Assembly: GCA_046349435.1 (NCBI GenBank)
Contig: JAXMCI010000055.1
Span: 1 to 33,761 of the forward strand
DNA from: JAXMCI01 sp046349435
GTDB taxonomy: Bacteria > Pseudomonadota > Alphaproteobacteria > Dongiales > Dongiaceae
Reading direction: 5' to 3'
DNA: 33,761 nt
Positions within the stretch are counted from its first letter, which is position 1, and each line of letters starts with the position of its first letter. Positions 7,909 to 16,130 of the stretch are shown here, in pieces. Below the pieces are notes generated by a model. It worked only from the letters and a program-made list of their open reading frames with translations, was not told the DNA's origin and did no database searches. Both the position numbers and the translations under genes were made by a program.

Positions 7909-8529
7909 ATGATCCTGACCTGCCCGGCCTGCGGCACGCGCTACTCGGCCGACCCTGCCAGCCTCGGGCCCGACGGGCGCGTCGTGCGCTGCGCCAAGTG
8001 CGACCAGACCTGGATGCAGCCGCCGCCCGACGACCTGCCGCGCCAGCTCGAGGTGCCGCCGACGCCGCTGGCGCTGACCGAGGAGCCGCCCGGCCCGCCG
8101 CTGCTGCGCTACGGCGGCGCGCTGCTGCTGGTCGCCGTGCTGCTGGCCGCCGCCGCCTTCGCCTATTGGGGCCGCGGCTGGATCGTCGCCCGCTATCCCA
8201 CGCTGAAGCCGTTCTACGAGCTGGCCGGGCTCAGCACCGAGCCGATCGGCGCCGGGCTGGCGATCGAGAACGTGGTGTTCAGCCGGCAGACCGGCAGCGA
8301 CAGCGCGCTCACCATCCAGGGCAACGTGGTCAACCGCAGCGACCGGCCGCAGCCGGCGCCGATGCTCCGCGCCATCCTCTCCAACGACAACGGCAAGGCG
8401 CTGCTGCAGCAGGATTTCGGGCTGGAGAAGACGGTGCTGCTGCCGGGCGACATCGCGCCCTTCCAGACGGTGGTGAAGAACCCGCCGCCGATGTTCCGCA
8501 AGCTGGCGATCACCTTCGCCGGGCGCTGA
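7909..8529 (+). CDS. MJ0042-type zinc-ribbon protein with DUF3426 domain
   Basis: A 206-residue protein. The N-terminus (1-36) is an MJ0042-type zinc ribbon with CPAC (C5, C8) and CAKC (C28, C31) and the expected TRY and RCAKCDQTW residues. A proline-rich linker leads to one membrane helix at about 66-87 and then a DUF3426 domain of about 115 residues. Members occur widely in proteobacteria with no established reaction. Position beside ftsE and a CpdR-like gene is a common alphaproteobacterial arrangement and hints at a cell-cycle or envelope link, which is inference. Confidence 0.85.
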   Translation: MILTCPACGTRYSADPASLGPDGRVVRCAKCDQTWMQPPPDDLPRQLEVPPTPLALTEEPPGPPLLRYGGALLLVAVLLAAAAFAYWGRGWIVARYPTLKPFYELAGLSTEPIGAGLAIENVVFSRQTGSDSALTIQGNVVNRSDRPQPAPMLRAILSNDNGKALLQQDFGLEKTVLLPGDIAPFQTVVKNPPPMFRKLAITFAGR

Positions 8530-8548
8530 GCCGGGCACCGCCGGGCGC

Positions 8549-8563
8549 TTAACCGATCCTTAT
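8549..8563 (+). promoter_or_regulatory. CtrA-like binding box upstream of the cpdR-like gene
   Basis: TTAA-N7-TTAT matches seven of the eight fixed bases of the CtrA consensus TTAA-N7-TTAA, in a region where TTAA is very rare. A TATAGG that could serve as a -10 element follows at 8573-8578. CtrA is the master cell-cycle regulator of alphaproteobacteria. Binding is inferred from the motif alone. Confidence 0.5.
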
Positions 8564-8651
8564 TCATTCGCCTATAGGTTTTGCCTGCGCTGGCCCGGCC
8601 AGCGGCGGGCCGCCTTGGCCCGACGGATCCCTCCAGGAACGGGAGGCGACA

Positions 8652-9044
8652 ACGAGCCGCATCTTGCTGGCCGAGGACAACGGCGCCGTGCGCGAGTTCG
8701 TCCGCCGCGCCCTGGAGCTGCAGGGCCACCTGGTCACCGCCGTCGAGGATGGCAGCCGCGCGCTGGAGGCGCTCGGCACCGCCGATTTCGACCTGCTGCT
8801 CTGCGACCTGGTGATGCCGCGGCTCGACGGCGCCGCCCTGCTGCGCCACGTCACCCGCGACCGCCCGGCCATGCCGGTGGTGGTGATCACCGGACACGAT
8901 ACCACCGACGGCGAGGCGGGGCGCTGCCGCGTGCTGCCGAAGCCCTTCGACCGCCACGCCATCTGCAGCGCGGTGGCCGACGCGCTGCTCGGCGACCGCG
9001 CCCCGGCCCTGGCCGGCGCCATCACCGGCCGCGAGCCGCGCTGA
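8652..9044 (+). CDS. cpdR: CpdR-like single-domain response regulator
   Basis: A stand-alone receiver domain of about 130 residues with every phosphorylation residue: the acidic pair in LLAEDN (E8, D9), the acceptor D52 in LCDLVMP, T80 in VITG and K97 in LPKPF, numbered from the ACG. CpdR controls ClpXP-dependent proteolysis of cell-cycle factors including CtrA. The assignment rests on length, the RVLPKPF ending, the neighbouring DUF3426 gene and the CtrA-like box, so a generic CheY-like protein remains possible. The start is odd: no ATG or GTG is in frame at the right place. GGGAGG at 8641-8646 lies 5 bases before ACG (8652), giving MSRILLAEDN. The first standard start is TTG at 8664, which would trim beta-strand 1 and has no Shine-Dalgarno nearby. 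Confidence 0.72.
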   Translation, partial: TSRILLAEDNGAVREFVRRALELQGHLVTAVEDGSRALEALGTADFDLLLCDLVMPRLDGAALLRHVTRDRPAMPVVVITGHDTTDGEAGRCRVLPKPFDRHAICSAVADALLGDRAPALAGAITGREPR

Positions 9045-9076
9045 GAGTCTGTCCGGACTTCGAGACGGAGCCCGGC

Positions 9077-9121
9077 CGAGGCAGTCAGAATCGAGGCGGC
9101 CGGAAGCGAGGCGGTCAGAAG
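9077..9121. repeat. Three tandem 15-base repeats at the end of the DUF4175 gene
   Basis: Units CGAGGCAGTCAGAAT, CGAGGCGGCCGGAAG and CGAGGCGGTCAGAAG lie head to tail. The third covers the stop codon and last codon of the DUF4175 gene; the other two lie just beyond it, in the convergent gap to the cpdR-like gene. Confidence 0.7.
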
Positions 9122-11556
9122 CGCTGCAGCAGCCGGTCGATGTAGTCGCGTTCCGGCTTCGGGCGGAGGCGCTCGGCGGAGCGGCGGCGCAGCTCCTCGA
9201 GGATCTCGCGGGCGCGCTGCAGGTCGGCCTGCTCCGGGATCTTCACGTCGCCGGTGTCGATCATCCCGGTGCCGGTGTCGCCGCGGCCGAGCGGATCGCG
9301 GTTCTGCCCGACCTGCTCGTTGCCCATGCCGGGACGCTGCTGCCGGCCGAACTGGCGCATCAGGCTGTCGGCCATCGCCTGGGCGCCCTTCTGCAGGGCG
9401 TCCAGCGCGCGCGACTGCGGGTCGACGGCGCCGCGCGCGTCGCCCTGCTGCAGCGACTGCTCGGCCTCGCGCATCGCCTGCTCGGCGTCGCCCAGCGGCT
9501 TCGGGATGTCGCCGCTCATCTCGCCGAACTTGCGCATCAGCTGGCCGAGCTGCTCGCGCAGCTTCTGCTGGTCGCCGGCGCCGGGCTGGGTGTTCGGCTG
9601 CTCGCCCATCTGCTGGCGCTGCGAATCCTTGAAGCTGCGGTCGAGCAGCTGCTGCTGGCGGCGGCTCAGCTGGTCGAGGTCGCGCAGCATCTGCATGGCC
9701 TGGCCGGCCTGGCCGTTCTGCTGCTGCTGGCCCTGCTGCTGGGCGCGCAGGCTCTCCAGCATGTCCTGCAGCTGCGACAGCATCTGGCGGGCGGCGTCGC
9801 GCGCGCCGCTGCGGGCGAGGTCGCGCGCCTGGTCGAGCATGCGCTGCAGGTCGTCGCGGCTGACGTTCTGGCCCTGCTGGCCGTTGGGCGGCGGCAGCTT
9901 GCCGTTCTGCGCCTGCTGCTGCAGCTGCTCGAGATACTGGTTCATCGCCTGCTGCAGCCGGTCCATCAGGCGCTGGATCTCCTGGTCCGAGGCGCCGCGC
10001 TGCAGCGCCTCCTCCAGCGCCTGCTGGGCGGCGCGCAGCTCGCGCATCGCCGCCGACAGGCTGCCCTCCTCGAGCCGCAGCGCGATGTCCCAGAGCAGCG
10101 CCTGCACCTCCGGCACGGCGTTGGCATTGTCCTCTTCCAGCACGCGGCGCTCGGCGACGCGCAGCCCGAGCGTCACCACCGGGTCGCCGCCATAGGCCTC
10201 GGGCTGGGCGGCGATGCGGTAGAGGCCCTGGGCCACCGGCAGCCGCTCGTCCGGCGCCACGGTCAGGTGCTTGCGCTGCTCGATGATGGCCCGCGCCACG
10301 GGATTGGCGAAGGCGCGCTCCGGCAGCACCATCGCCTGCGGCTTGCTCGAGCCGGTCTGGCCGCTGCCGTCGCGCGCCTGCAGGCGCAGCACCACCGGCA
10401 GGCCGGCCCAGGGATGGGCGCTGAGGTCGTGGAAGCTGGCCGCCTGGGCGCTGCGCGGGTTGGGCGCCGGCAGCGGCAGGTCCAAGGTGATGGCGCCGCC
10501 GCCCGGGCCGCCATGATGGTCGTCGCGGCGGATCACCGCGGTGACCTTCTCCAGGCCGTAATCGTCGCTCGCCTTGTATTCCAGCCGCAGCACCGCCCGG
10601 CTGGTGCCGGCCGGCGGCTTGGCCAGCTCGATCGAGGGCGGATTGTCCGGGATCACCGACAGGGTCCAGTCGGCCAGCGTCGCGGCGCCCTGGCGGACGA
10701 TCAGATGGTCGCCCAGCACGATGCGGGCCTCGCCCCGCCAGGTCCCGGGATCGATCTCCTTGAAGGGCGCGGGCCGCTCGTCGGCGACCAGCTCGGGCGT
10801 GCCGGCACCGCCCTGCAGCTGGGCCAGCACGGTGCTGCCCTCCGGCACGGCGATCGGGCCGGGACCCTGCGCGCCGTTGGTGGCGCTGCCATTGGCGGCC
10901 GGCGCGGGACCGGTGGTGAGGAAGATCGGGGCCGCGCCGGTATAGGCCGGCGGCGTCACCCAGACATCGAGCAGCGGCGGCGGCAGCGGCGCCGCGGCGA
11001 GGCTCGGCAGCAGCGCGCGGCGCAGCCGCTCCGGCGCCTCGGCGCCGGCCACCGCCACGCCGATCACCAGCAGCAGCAGCAGCGCCGCCCGCAGCCCCTG
11101 CGGGTCGCGGGCCGCCAGCCCGGCGCGCGGCCGGCCGACCTTGAGCCGGGCGAGCTCGGCGGCGAGCCGGGCGCGGTGCGCCTGCCACAGCGCCTCGGCC
11201 TCGGCGCTGAGGCCGCCCGCCGGCCGGTCGACGAGGCCGGTGAGCGGCCGGTGGGCGAGCCCGCTCGCCTGCTCCAGGCGGCGGCGGGCCATCGGGCCGT
11301 CGGGCAGGCGGAAGCGGCGGAAGCCCAGCCAGGCCGCGCCGCCGAGCGCCAGGACGAACAGCCCCAGCAGCAGCAGATGCGCCCAGATCGGCAATAGCGG
11401 CAGGAGGTCGAAGAGGGCCGCCAGCGCGAGCAGCCCGAGCACGAAGAGGATCGGCCAGAGCGACGGCCAGAGCCGCTCCCACAGCAGCGCCAGCCAAGCC
11501 AGCCGCAGCTTGAAGCGCGGCTGCAGGCGGTCGGCTGCCGGGTCCTCCTGGCTCAT
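9115..11556 (-). CDS. TIGR02302 / DUF4175 family membrane protein
   Basis: A large 813-residue protein found in alphaproteobacteria. Two membrane helices lie at about residues 35-52 and 57-78 and a third near 160-172. A long periplasmic region follows, including PPLLDVWVTPPAYTG near 198. The C-terminal half (roughly 480-760) is very rich in glutamine and arginine with heptad-like helices and QQQQ runs, so extended or coiled-coil structure is expected. The family has no proven function. Its ATG overlaps the lysA stop by four bases, so translation is coupled to the argH-lptM-lysA run. A 977-residue frame overlapping it on the same strand is a shadow. Confidence 0.87.
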   Translation of the reverse strand: MSQEDPAADRLQPRFKLRLAWLALLWERLWPSLWPILFVLGLLALAALFDLLPLLPIWAHLLLLGLFVLALGGAAWLGFRRFRLPDGPMARRRLEQASGLAHRPLTGLVDRPAGGLSAEAEALWQAHRARLAAELARLKVGRPRAGLAARDPQGLRAALLLLLVIGVAVAGAEAPERLRRALLPSLAAAPLPPPLLDVWVTPPAYTGAAPIFLTTGPAPAANGSATNGAQGPGPIAVPEGSTVLAQLQGGAGTPELVADERPAPFKEIDPGTWRGEARIVLGDHLIVRQGAATLADWTLSVIPDNPPSIELAKPPAGTSRAVLRLEYKASDDYGLEKVTAVIRRDDHHGGPGGGAITLDLPLPAPNPRSAQAASFHDLSAHPWAGLPVVLRLQARDGSGQTGSSKPQAMVLPERAFANPVARAIIEQRKHLTVAPDERLPVAQGLYRIAAQPEAYGGDPVVTLGLRVAERRVLEEDNANAVPEVQALLWDIALRLEEGSLSAAMRELRAAQQALEEALQRGASDQEIQRLMDRLQQAMNQYLEQLQQQAQNGKLPPPNGQQGQNVSRDDLQRMLDQARDLARSGARDAARQMLSQLQDMLESLRAQQQGQQQQNGQAGQAMQMLRDLDQLSRRQQQLLDRSFKDSQRQQMGEQPNTQPGAGDQQKLREQLGQLMRKFGEMSGDIPKPLGDAEQAMREAEQSLQQGDARGAVDPQSRALDALQKGAQAMADSLMRQFGRQQRPGMGNEQVGQNRDPLGRGDTGTGMIDTGDVKIPEQADLQRAREILEELRRRSAERLRPKPERDYIDRLLQRF

Positions 11557-12842
11557 GCCACCTCCGCGCGGACCTCGCCCTCGCCGAGCCAGCCGGGCAG
11601 CCGGTCCTGATCGATGATCATATCGATATCCGGACGCTCCCGGACAACCGCGAAGTCGCGCCCCCGCACCAGAATCTCCGCCGGCAGCGGCCGGGCGTTG
11701 TAGGACGAGGCCATCACCGCGCCATAGGCGCCGGCAGCGGCGAAGGCGACCAGGTCGCCGGCGGCCAGCGGCGGCAGCGGCCGGGCCACGGCGAAGCAGT
11801 CGGCGCTTTCGCAGATCGGCCCGACCACGTCGGCGGCGGCGAGCTCCGCATCGGCCGCCGGCTGGCGCACCGGCAGCAGCGGGTGATAGGCGTCGTAGAG
11901 GGCGGGCCGCAGCAGGTCGTTCATGCCGGCGTCGATGATGACGAAGCGCCGGCCGGTGCCCTGCTTGACGTAGACGACGCGGGCGACCAGCAGCCCGGCC
12001 TCGCCGACCAGCCGGCGGCCCGGCTCGAACACCAGCTCGCAGCCGAGCCCGGCCACCGCCTCGCGGGCGACCGCGGCGTAGCCGGCGAGCGACGGCCGCT
12101 CCTCGCCGCGATAGGCGATGCCGAGCCCGCCGCCGAGATCGAGGCGGCGGATGTCGTGGCCGTCGGCGCGCAGCAGGGCGGTCAGCTCGGCGACCCGGTC
12201 GAAGGCGGCGCGGAACGGCTCCAGCCCGGTCAGCTGCGAGCCGATATGGATGCCGATGCCGGCGACGTCGAGGCCGGGCATGGCCGCCGCCTCGCGATAG
12301 GCGGCGCGCGCCTGCTCCCAGGCGATGCCGAACTTGTTCTCGGCCTTGCCGGTGGTGATCTTGGCGTGCGTCTTGGCGTCGACGTCCGGGTTGATGCGCA
12401 GCGCCACGGTGGCGCGCCGGCCGGTGGCGAGCGCCACCTGGTTGAGCTCGGCCAGCTCGGGCAGCGATTCGACGTTGAACTGCAGGATGCCGGCCGCCAG
12501 CCCCTGGGCCAGCTCGGCCGGGGTCTTGCCGACCCCGGCGAAGACGATCTTGCGCGGCGCGATGCCGGCGCGCAGCGCCCGGCGCAGCTCGCCGCCGGAG
12601 ACCACGTCGGCGCCGGCGCCGCGGCGCGCCAGCGTCGCGATCACCGCCTGGTTGCCGTTGGCCTTGAGGGCGTAGCAGATGGTCGCCGGCAGGCCGGCGA
12701 CGGCCGTGGCGAACTCGTCATAGGCCTCGGTCAGCGCGGCGGTGGAATAGCAGTAGAAGGGCGTGCCGACCGCGGCGGCGATCTCGGCGAGCGGCACGCC
12801 TTCGGCCGCCAGCTCGCCGTCGCGGTAGGAGAAATGGCTCAT
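11553..12842 (-). CDS. lysA: Diaminopimelate decarboxylase
   Basis: LysA catalyses the last step of lysine synthesis, decarboxylating meso-diaminopimelate with PLP in the cytoplasm. The 429-residue protein has the fold-type III barrel with the PLP lysine in CYALKANGN (K60), HIGSQ near residue 200, the glycine-rich phosphate loop LDLGGGLGI, the EPGR motif, and the catalytic cysteine in CESADCF supplied across the dimer. Start and stop each overlap the neighbouring genes by four bases (ATGA), so it is translated as part of a coupled run after the LptM-like lipoprotein and before the DUF4175 gene. Confidence 0.95.
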   Translation of the reverse strand: MSHFSYRDGELAAEGVPLAEIAAAVGTPFYCYSTAALTEAYDEFATAVAGLPATICYALKANGNQAVIATLARRGAGADVVSGGELRRALRAGIAPRKIVFAGVGKTPAELAQGLAAGILQFNVESLPELAELNQVALATGRRATVALRINPDVDAKTHAKITTGKAENKFGIAWEQARAAYREAAAMPGLDVAGIGIHIGSQLTGLEPFRAAFDRVAELTALLRADGHDIRRLDLGGGLGIAYRGEERPSLAGYAAVAREAVAGLGCELVFEPGRRLVGEAGLLVARVVYVKQGTGRRFVIIDAGMNDLLRPALYDAYHPLLPVRQPAADAELAAADVVGPICESADCFAVARPLPPLAAGDLVAFAAAGAYGAVMASSYNARPLPAEILVRGRDFAVVRERPDIDMIIDQDRLPGWLGEGEVRAEVA

Positions 12843-13012
12843 TGCGAGTTCACGCTGGGATAGCGGCGGGGAAAGCCGTCGTCGGGGGTGCCGGCCGGCA
12901 GCGTCGGGTCGGCCTTCTTGCCGCAGGCGGCCGGCGCCAGCGCGGCCGCCGCCAGCAGCAGCAGCAGCGCCAGGCGGCCGCCGCGGGCCGTCAGCATCGC
13001 GCGCACTCTCAT
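12839..13012 (-). CDS. lptM: LptM-like small lipoprotein
   Basis: A 57-residue lipoprotein between argH and lysA. The N-terminus has arginines, then a leucine- and alanine-rich stretch (residues 14-29), ending in PAAC with the lipidated cysteine at C30, followed by GKK and a short proline-containing tail. Small lipoproteins at this locus are called LptM/YifL-like; characterised LptM assists maturation of the LPS translocon LptD. That role is inferred from size, CGKK motif and gene order. It overlaps the argH stop and the lysA start by four bases each. The lipobox is weak at the -3 position (proline), so processing is likely but not certain. Confidence 0.72.
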   Translation of the reverse strand: MRVRAMLTARGGRLALLLLLAAAALAPAACGKKADPTLPAGTPDDGFPRRYPSVNSQ

Positions 13013-14391
13013 CGTCCCTTCTCCTCCCTCAAGCGGGCGCGCGCCACGGCGATCGCCTCGCGCACCCGCACCGGGGCGGTGCCGCCATGGCTGGTGCGGC
13101 GCGCCACCGAGCCCTCCACCGAGAGCGCCTCGTAGACGCTGTCGTCGAGCCGCGGCTCGAGCCGGCGCATCTCGGCGAGCGGGAGATCGGCCAGGCCGCA
13201 GCCCTTGCCCTCGGCCAGCCGCACCAGCTCGCCGGTGACGTGGTGCGCCTCGCGGAACGGCATGTCGAGCCGCTGCACCAGCCAGTCGGCGAGGTCGGTG
13301 GCGGTGATGAAGCCCTGGTCGGTGGCCCGCCGCATGGCGGCCGGCTCGGCCGCCAGGTCGCGCACCATGCCGGCGGTGGCGGCGACCGCCAGCCCGAGGC
13401 TGTCGGCGGCGCCGAACAGGATCTCCTTGTCGTCCTGCATGTCCTTGCCGTAGGCCAGCGGCAGCCCCTTCATCACCGTGGCGAGCGCGGTGAAGGCGCC
13501 GAGCAGCGTGCCGGTCTTGGCGCGCACCAGCTCGGCCGCGTCGGGATTGCGCTTCTGCGGCATGATCGAGCTGCCGGTGGTGAAGGCGTCGCTGAGGCGC
13601 ACGAAGCCGAGCAGCGGGTTGGTCCACAGCACCAGCTCCTCGGCGAAGCGCGAGAGATGCACCGCCAGGATGGCGCCGGCCGCCAGGAACTCAAGCGCGA
13701 AGTCGCGGTCGGAGACGGCATCGAGCGAGTTGGCCGCCGGCCGGTCGAATCCCAACGCCGCCGCCGTCTGGTGGCGGTCGATCGGGAACGAGGTGCCGGC
13801 CAGCGCCGCCGCGCCGAGCGGGCATTCGTTCATCCGCCGCCTGGCATCGGCGACGCGGCCGCGGTCGCGCTCCAGCATCGCGACATAGGCCATCAGATGG
13901 TGGCCGAAGGTCACCGGCTGGGCCGGCTGCAGGTGGGTGTAGCCGGGCATCACCGTGCCGGCGTGGCGCTCGGCCTGGTCGAGCAGGGCATCGATCAGGT
14001 CGGCGAGCGCCGCGTCGAGCGCGTCGAGCGCGTCGCGCACCCAGAGCTTGAAGTCGGTCGCCACCTGGTCGTTGCGCGAGCGGGCGGTGTGCAGCCGCTT
14101 GGCGGCCGGGCCGATCAGCTCGGCCAGCCGGCTCTCGATGTTGGTGTGGATGTCCTCCAGCCGGTGGCTGAAGGCGAAGCCGCCCGCGGCGATCTCGGCA
14201 CCGACCCGCTCCAGCCCCGCCTCGATCGCGGCGCCGTCGTCTTGACGCAGGATGCCCTGGCGCACCAGCATGGCGCAGTGCGCCTTGGAGCCGGCGATGT
14301 CCTGCAGGTAGAGGCGCTTGTCGACGTCGATCGAGGCGTTGATCTTCTGCATGATGGCGGCGGGCTCGCCGGCGAAGCGGCCGCCCCACAT
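13009..14391 (-). CDS. argH: Argininosuccinate lyase
   Basis: ArgH cleaves argininosuccinate into arginine and fumarate, the last step of arginine synthesis. From MWGGRF the protein is 460 residues and covers the whole family, with HTARSRNDQV, TFGHHLMAYV and the fumarase-superfamily signature GSSIMPQKRNPD containing the catalytic serine loop. Many alphaproteobacterial ArgH proteins carry a poorly conserved N-terminal extension; a GTG at 14481 would add 30 residues here ending EAAGTR, and would start four bases from the divergent tlpA ATG. I chose the ATG because the extension has many A-ending codons unlike the rest. It leads the coupled run argH-lptM-lysA-DUF4175. Confidence 0.95.
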   Translation of the reverse strand: MWGGRFAGEPAAIMQKINASIDVDKRLYLQDIAGSKAHCAMLVRQGILRQDDGAAIEAGLERVGAEIAAGGFAFSHRLEDIHTNIESRLAELIGPAAKRLHTARSRNDQVATDFKLWVRDALDALDAALADLIDALLDQAERHAGTVMPGYTHLQPAQPVTFGHHLMAYVAMLERDRGRVADARRRMNECPLGAAALAGTSFPIDRHQTAAALGFDRPAANSLDAVSDRDFALEFLAAGAILAVHLSRFAEELVLWTNPLLGFVRLSDAFTTGSSIMPQKRNPDAAELVRAKTGTLLGAFTALATVMKGLPLAYGKDMQDDKEILFGAADSLGLAVAATAGMVRDLAAEPAAMRRATDQGFITATDLADWLVQRLDMPFREAHHVTGELVRLAEGKGCGLADLPLAEMRRLEPRLDDSVYEALSVEGSVARRTSHGGTAPVRVREAIAVARARLREEKGR

Positions 14392-14485
14392 GCGGGTGCC
14401 CGCCGCCTCCGACGTCGCGGCCCCGCCGCCTGTCTTGTCTGCGGCTGCCCTGTCCGCGCCCGTTCCGTCTGCCGAGGTCACGCCG

Positions 14486-15109
14486 ATGTCCCGCCCGAAA
14501 AGCCTGAAGCTGTCGCTGGCCGTGCTGATCGCCCTCGCCGCGGCGGATCCGGCCGTCGCGGCCGGCCCGCCGCTCGGCGGCACGGTGTCCGACTTTACCG
14601 TGATCGATCCGCCGCGGCCAGCGCCGGCGACCAGCTTCGTCGACCGCGACGGCGGCAGCGTCTCGCTGGCCGATTTCCGCGGCAAGGTGGTGCTGCTCAA
14701 CCTGTGGGCGACCTGGTGCGGCCCCTGCGTCGAGGAGATGCCCTCGCTCGACCGGCTCGAGGGCAAGCTGGGCGGCGCCGATTTCGAGGTGCTGGCGCTG
14801 GCCCAGGACCAGGGCGGGCGCGACACGGTGGCCGCCTTCTACCGCCGCCACCGCATCGAGCGGCTCGCGCTCTATGCCGATGCCGGCAACATGCTGGCCC
14901 ACAAGCTCGGCATCGACGGCCTGCCGACGACCCTGGTGCTCGACCGCGAGGGCCGCGCCGTGGGCGCCCTGGTCGGCGCGGTCAGCTGGGACACGCCGGA
15001 GGCGCTGGCCCTGCTGCGCTACTACATCGACGGCGGCGGGACGGCGCCCGCGCCGTCCCCGGGCGAGGCCGCCGGGGTGATCAAGACCGGCCTGGAGCTG
15101 CGGCCATGA
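14486..15109 (+). CDS. tlpA: TlpA-like periplasmic thioredoxin
   Basis: A 207-residue secreted thioredoxin-fold protein. A signal peptide covers about residues 1-26 (lysine-containing N-terminus, hydrophobic core LAVLIALAA, cleavage near AVAA). The TlpA/ResA domain follows with the redox pair in WATWCGPC (C78, C81) and the cis-proline in GLPTTLVLD. Such proteins reduce disulfides in the periplasm, often for cytochrome maturation; the partner here is unknown. GAGG lies 8 bases before the ATG. It is divergent from argH and overlaps the next gene by four bases (ATGA). Confidence 0.88.
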   Translation: MSRPKSLKLSLAVLIALAAADPAVAAGPPLGGTVSDFTVIDPPRPAPATSFVDRDGGSVSLADFRGKVVLLNLWATWCGPCVEEMPSLDRLEGKLGGADFEVLALAQDQGGRDTVAAFYRRHRIERLALYADAGNMLAHKLGIDGLPTTLVLDREGRAVGALVGAVSWDTPEALALLRYYIDGGGTAPAPSPGEAAGVIKTGLELRP

Positions 15110-15804
15110 GGCGGCCGGCGCTGGCCCTGGCGCTGCTGCTCGCCGCCGCCCCGGCCGGCGCGGCCGGGTTCCCCGGCGTCACGCCGCAGAAGGACGCCAG
15201 GGCGGAGGGGTTCTTCCAGCTCGCCCCCGACTACGTCAAGCAGACCGGCCACGCCTTCCATGGCGGCTACAACGCGGCCGGCTTCGGCGCGAAGAACGTC
15301 GGCGTCCTGGTGCGCCAGCAGGCCACGGGCGCCTTCGCCGGGCGGTACGCCATGGCGGTCTACGGCGCCGAGGCCGATACCGGCGTCTTCACCGAGAAGC
15401 TGGTCCTGTTCGTGCCGGCGGGCGAGCCGGTCGCCATCGCCTATGTCGCGGACAAGCGCAGCCTGATGACGATGTGCGACGGCGACAGCTGCACCGTGCA
15501 GCGCTACCTCTCGGACCGCCCGACGGTCCATTTCACCGACCTCTACGCCACCATCTACGTGACCGGCGGCGGCGAGCGGCTGATCGGCCTCCGGCGCGGC
15601 CCCGACGGCGGCTGCCTGGTGGCGCTCGGCGACCGCGTCACCAGCCCCGCCGACCAGGCCGGCTGGGACTGGTGGCAGGCCTCCGAGACCCACCTCACCT
15701 TGGCGGACGGCGGCGAGGCCACGCTGAAGGGCGGCGACCGGGTCCGCTGCCACGCCGATCCCGCGCCGGGAACGGGCGTCAGCCTGGAGTTCGCGGGGAC
15801 CTAG
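15106..15804 (+). CDS. Secreted protein of unknown function
   Basis: A 232-residue protein beginning with a clear signal peptide (MRRPALALALLLAAAPAGAA). The mature part contains paired cysteines in MCDGDSC and single cysteines further on (GCLV, VRCH), so disulfides are possible. I do not recognise a family. Translational overlap with the TlpA-like thioredoxin suggests that the two are used together in the periplasm, perhaps as a disulfide client. That is inference from context only. Confidence 0.7.
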   Translation: MRRPALALALLLAAAPAGAAGFPGVTPQKDARAEGFFQLAPDYVKQTGHAFHGGYNAAGFGAKNVGVLVRQQATGAFAGRYAMAVYGAEADTGVFTEKLVLFVPAGEPVAIAYVADKRSLMTMCDGDSCTVQRYLSDRPTVHFTDLYATIYVTGGGERLIGLRRGPDGGCLVALGDRVTSPADQAGWDWWQASETHLTLADGGEATLKGGDRVRCHADPAPGTGVSLEFAGT

Positions 15805-15870
15805 GACATTTCCGCGCAAAGACCCGTAGAAAATGACCAGTCTAGTAACGAGTCAGAGGAAGGCGGGGCG

Positions 15871-16125
15871 ATGAAGCAGTGGGCGGTCCAGGACGCCAAG
15901 GCTCGGTTCAGCGAGCTGCTCGAAACCTGCCTGCGTGAAGGACCGCAAGTGATCACGAGGCGAGGGGCGGATTCGGCCGTGCTCGTTGCCGTGAGCGAGT
16001 GGGAGAGACTTCGGCGCACAGCGAAGCCGAGCTTGAAGGAACTGCTTCTAAACGATGAAGCGCGAGGGGAGCTTCTCATCCCGCCTCGCGGTAAGCATCG
16101 GCGCCGGACGCCGCCGACGCTCTGA
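15871..16125 (+). CDS. Phd/YefM-type antitoxin
   Basis: An 84-residue protein with the Phd/YefM N-terminal fold: WAVQDAKARFSELLE, then GPQVITRRGADSAVLVAVSEWERL, followed by a charged tail that would bind the toxin. Antitoxins of this type neutralise a PIN-domain ribonuclease and repress their own promoter. GAGGAAGG lies about 8 bases before the ATG. The PIN gene begins 5 bases after its stop. Local base composition is visibly less GC-rich than that of neighbouring genes, suggesting acquisition by transfer. The upstream gap has a candidate operator, TGAC and GTCA arms around TCTAG near 15835-15856, which is weak evidence. Confidence 0.88.
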   Translation: MKQWAVQDAKARFSELLETCLREGPQVITRRGADSAVLVAVSEWERLRRTAKPSLKELLLNDEARGELLIPPRGKHRRRTPPTL

Positions 16126-16130
16126 ACGAG

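Noticed and set aside
8564..11497. A 977-codon minus-strand frame overlapping the DUF4175 gene and the cpdR-like gene
   Set aside because: The product is proline-, alanine- and arginine-rich noise; the DUF4175 frame has membrane helices and family motifs and is coupled to lysA.
13087..15105. The long N-terminal part of the frame ending at 15804
   Set aside because: Only the last 232 codons, starting with a signal peptide at 15106, look like protein; the rest is the complement of argH and an alternative frame of tlpA.
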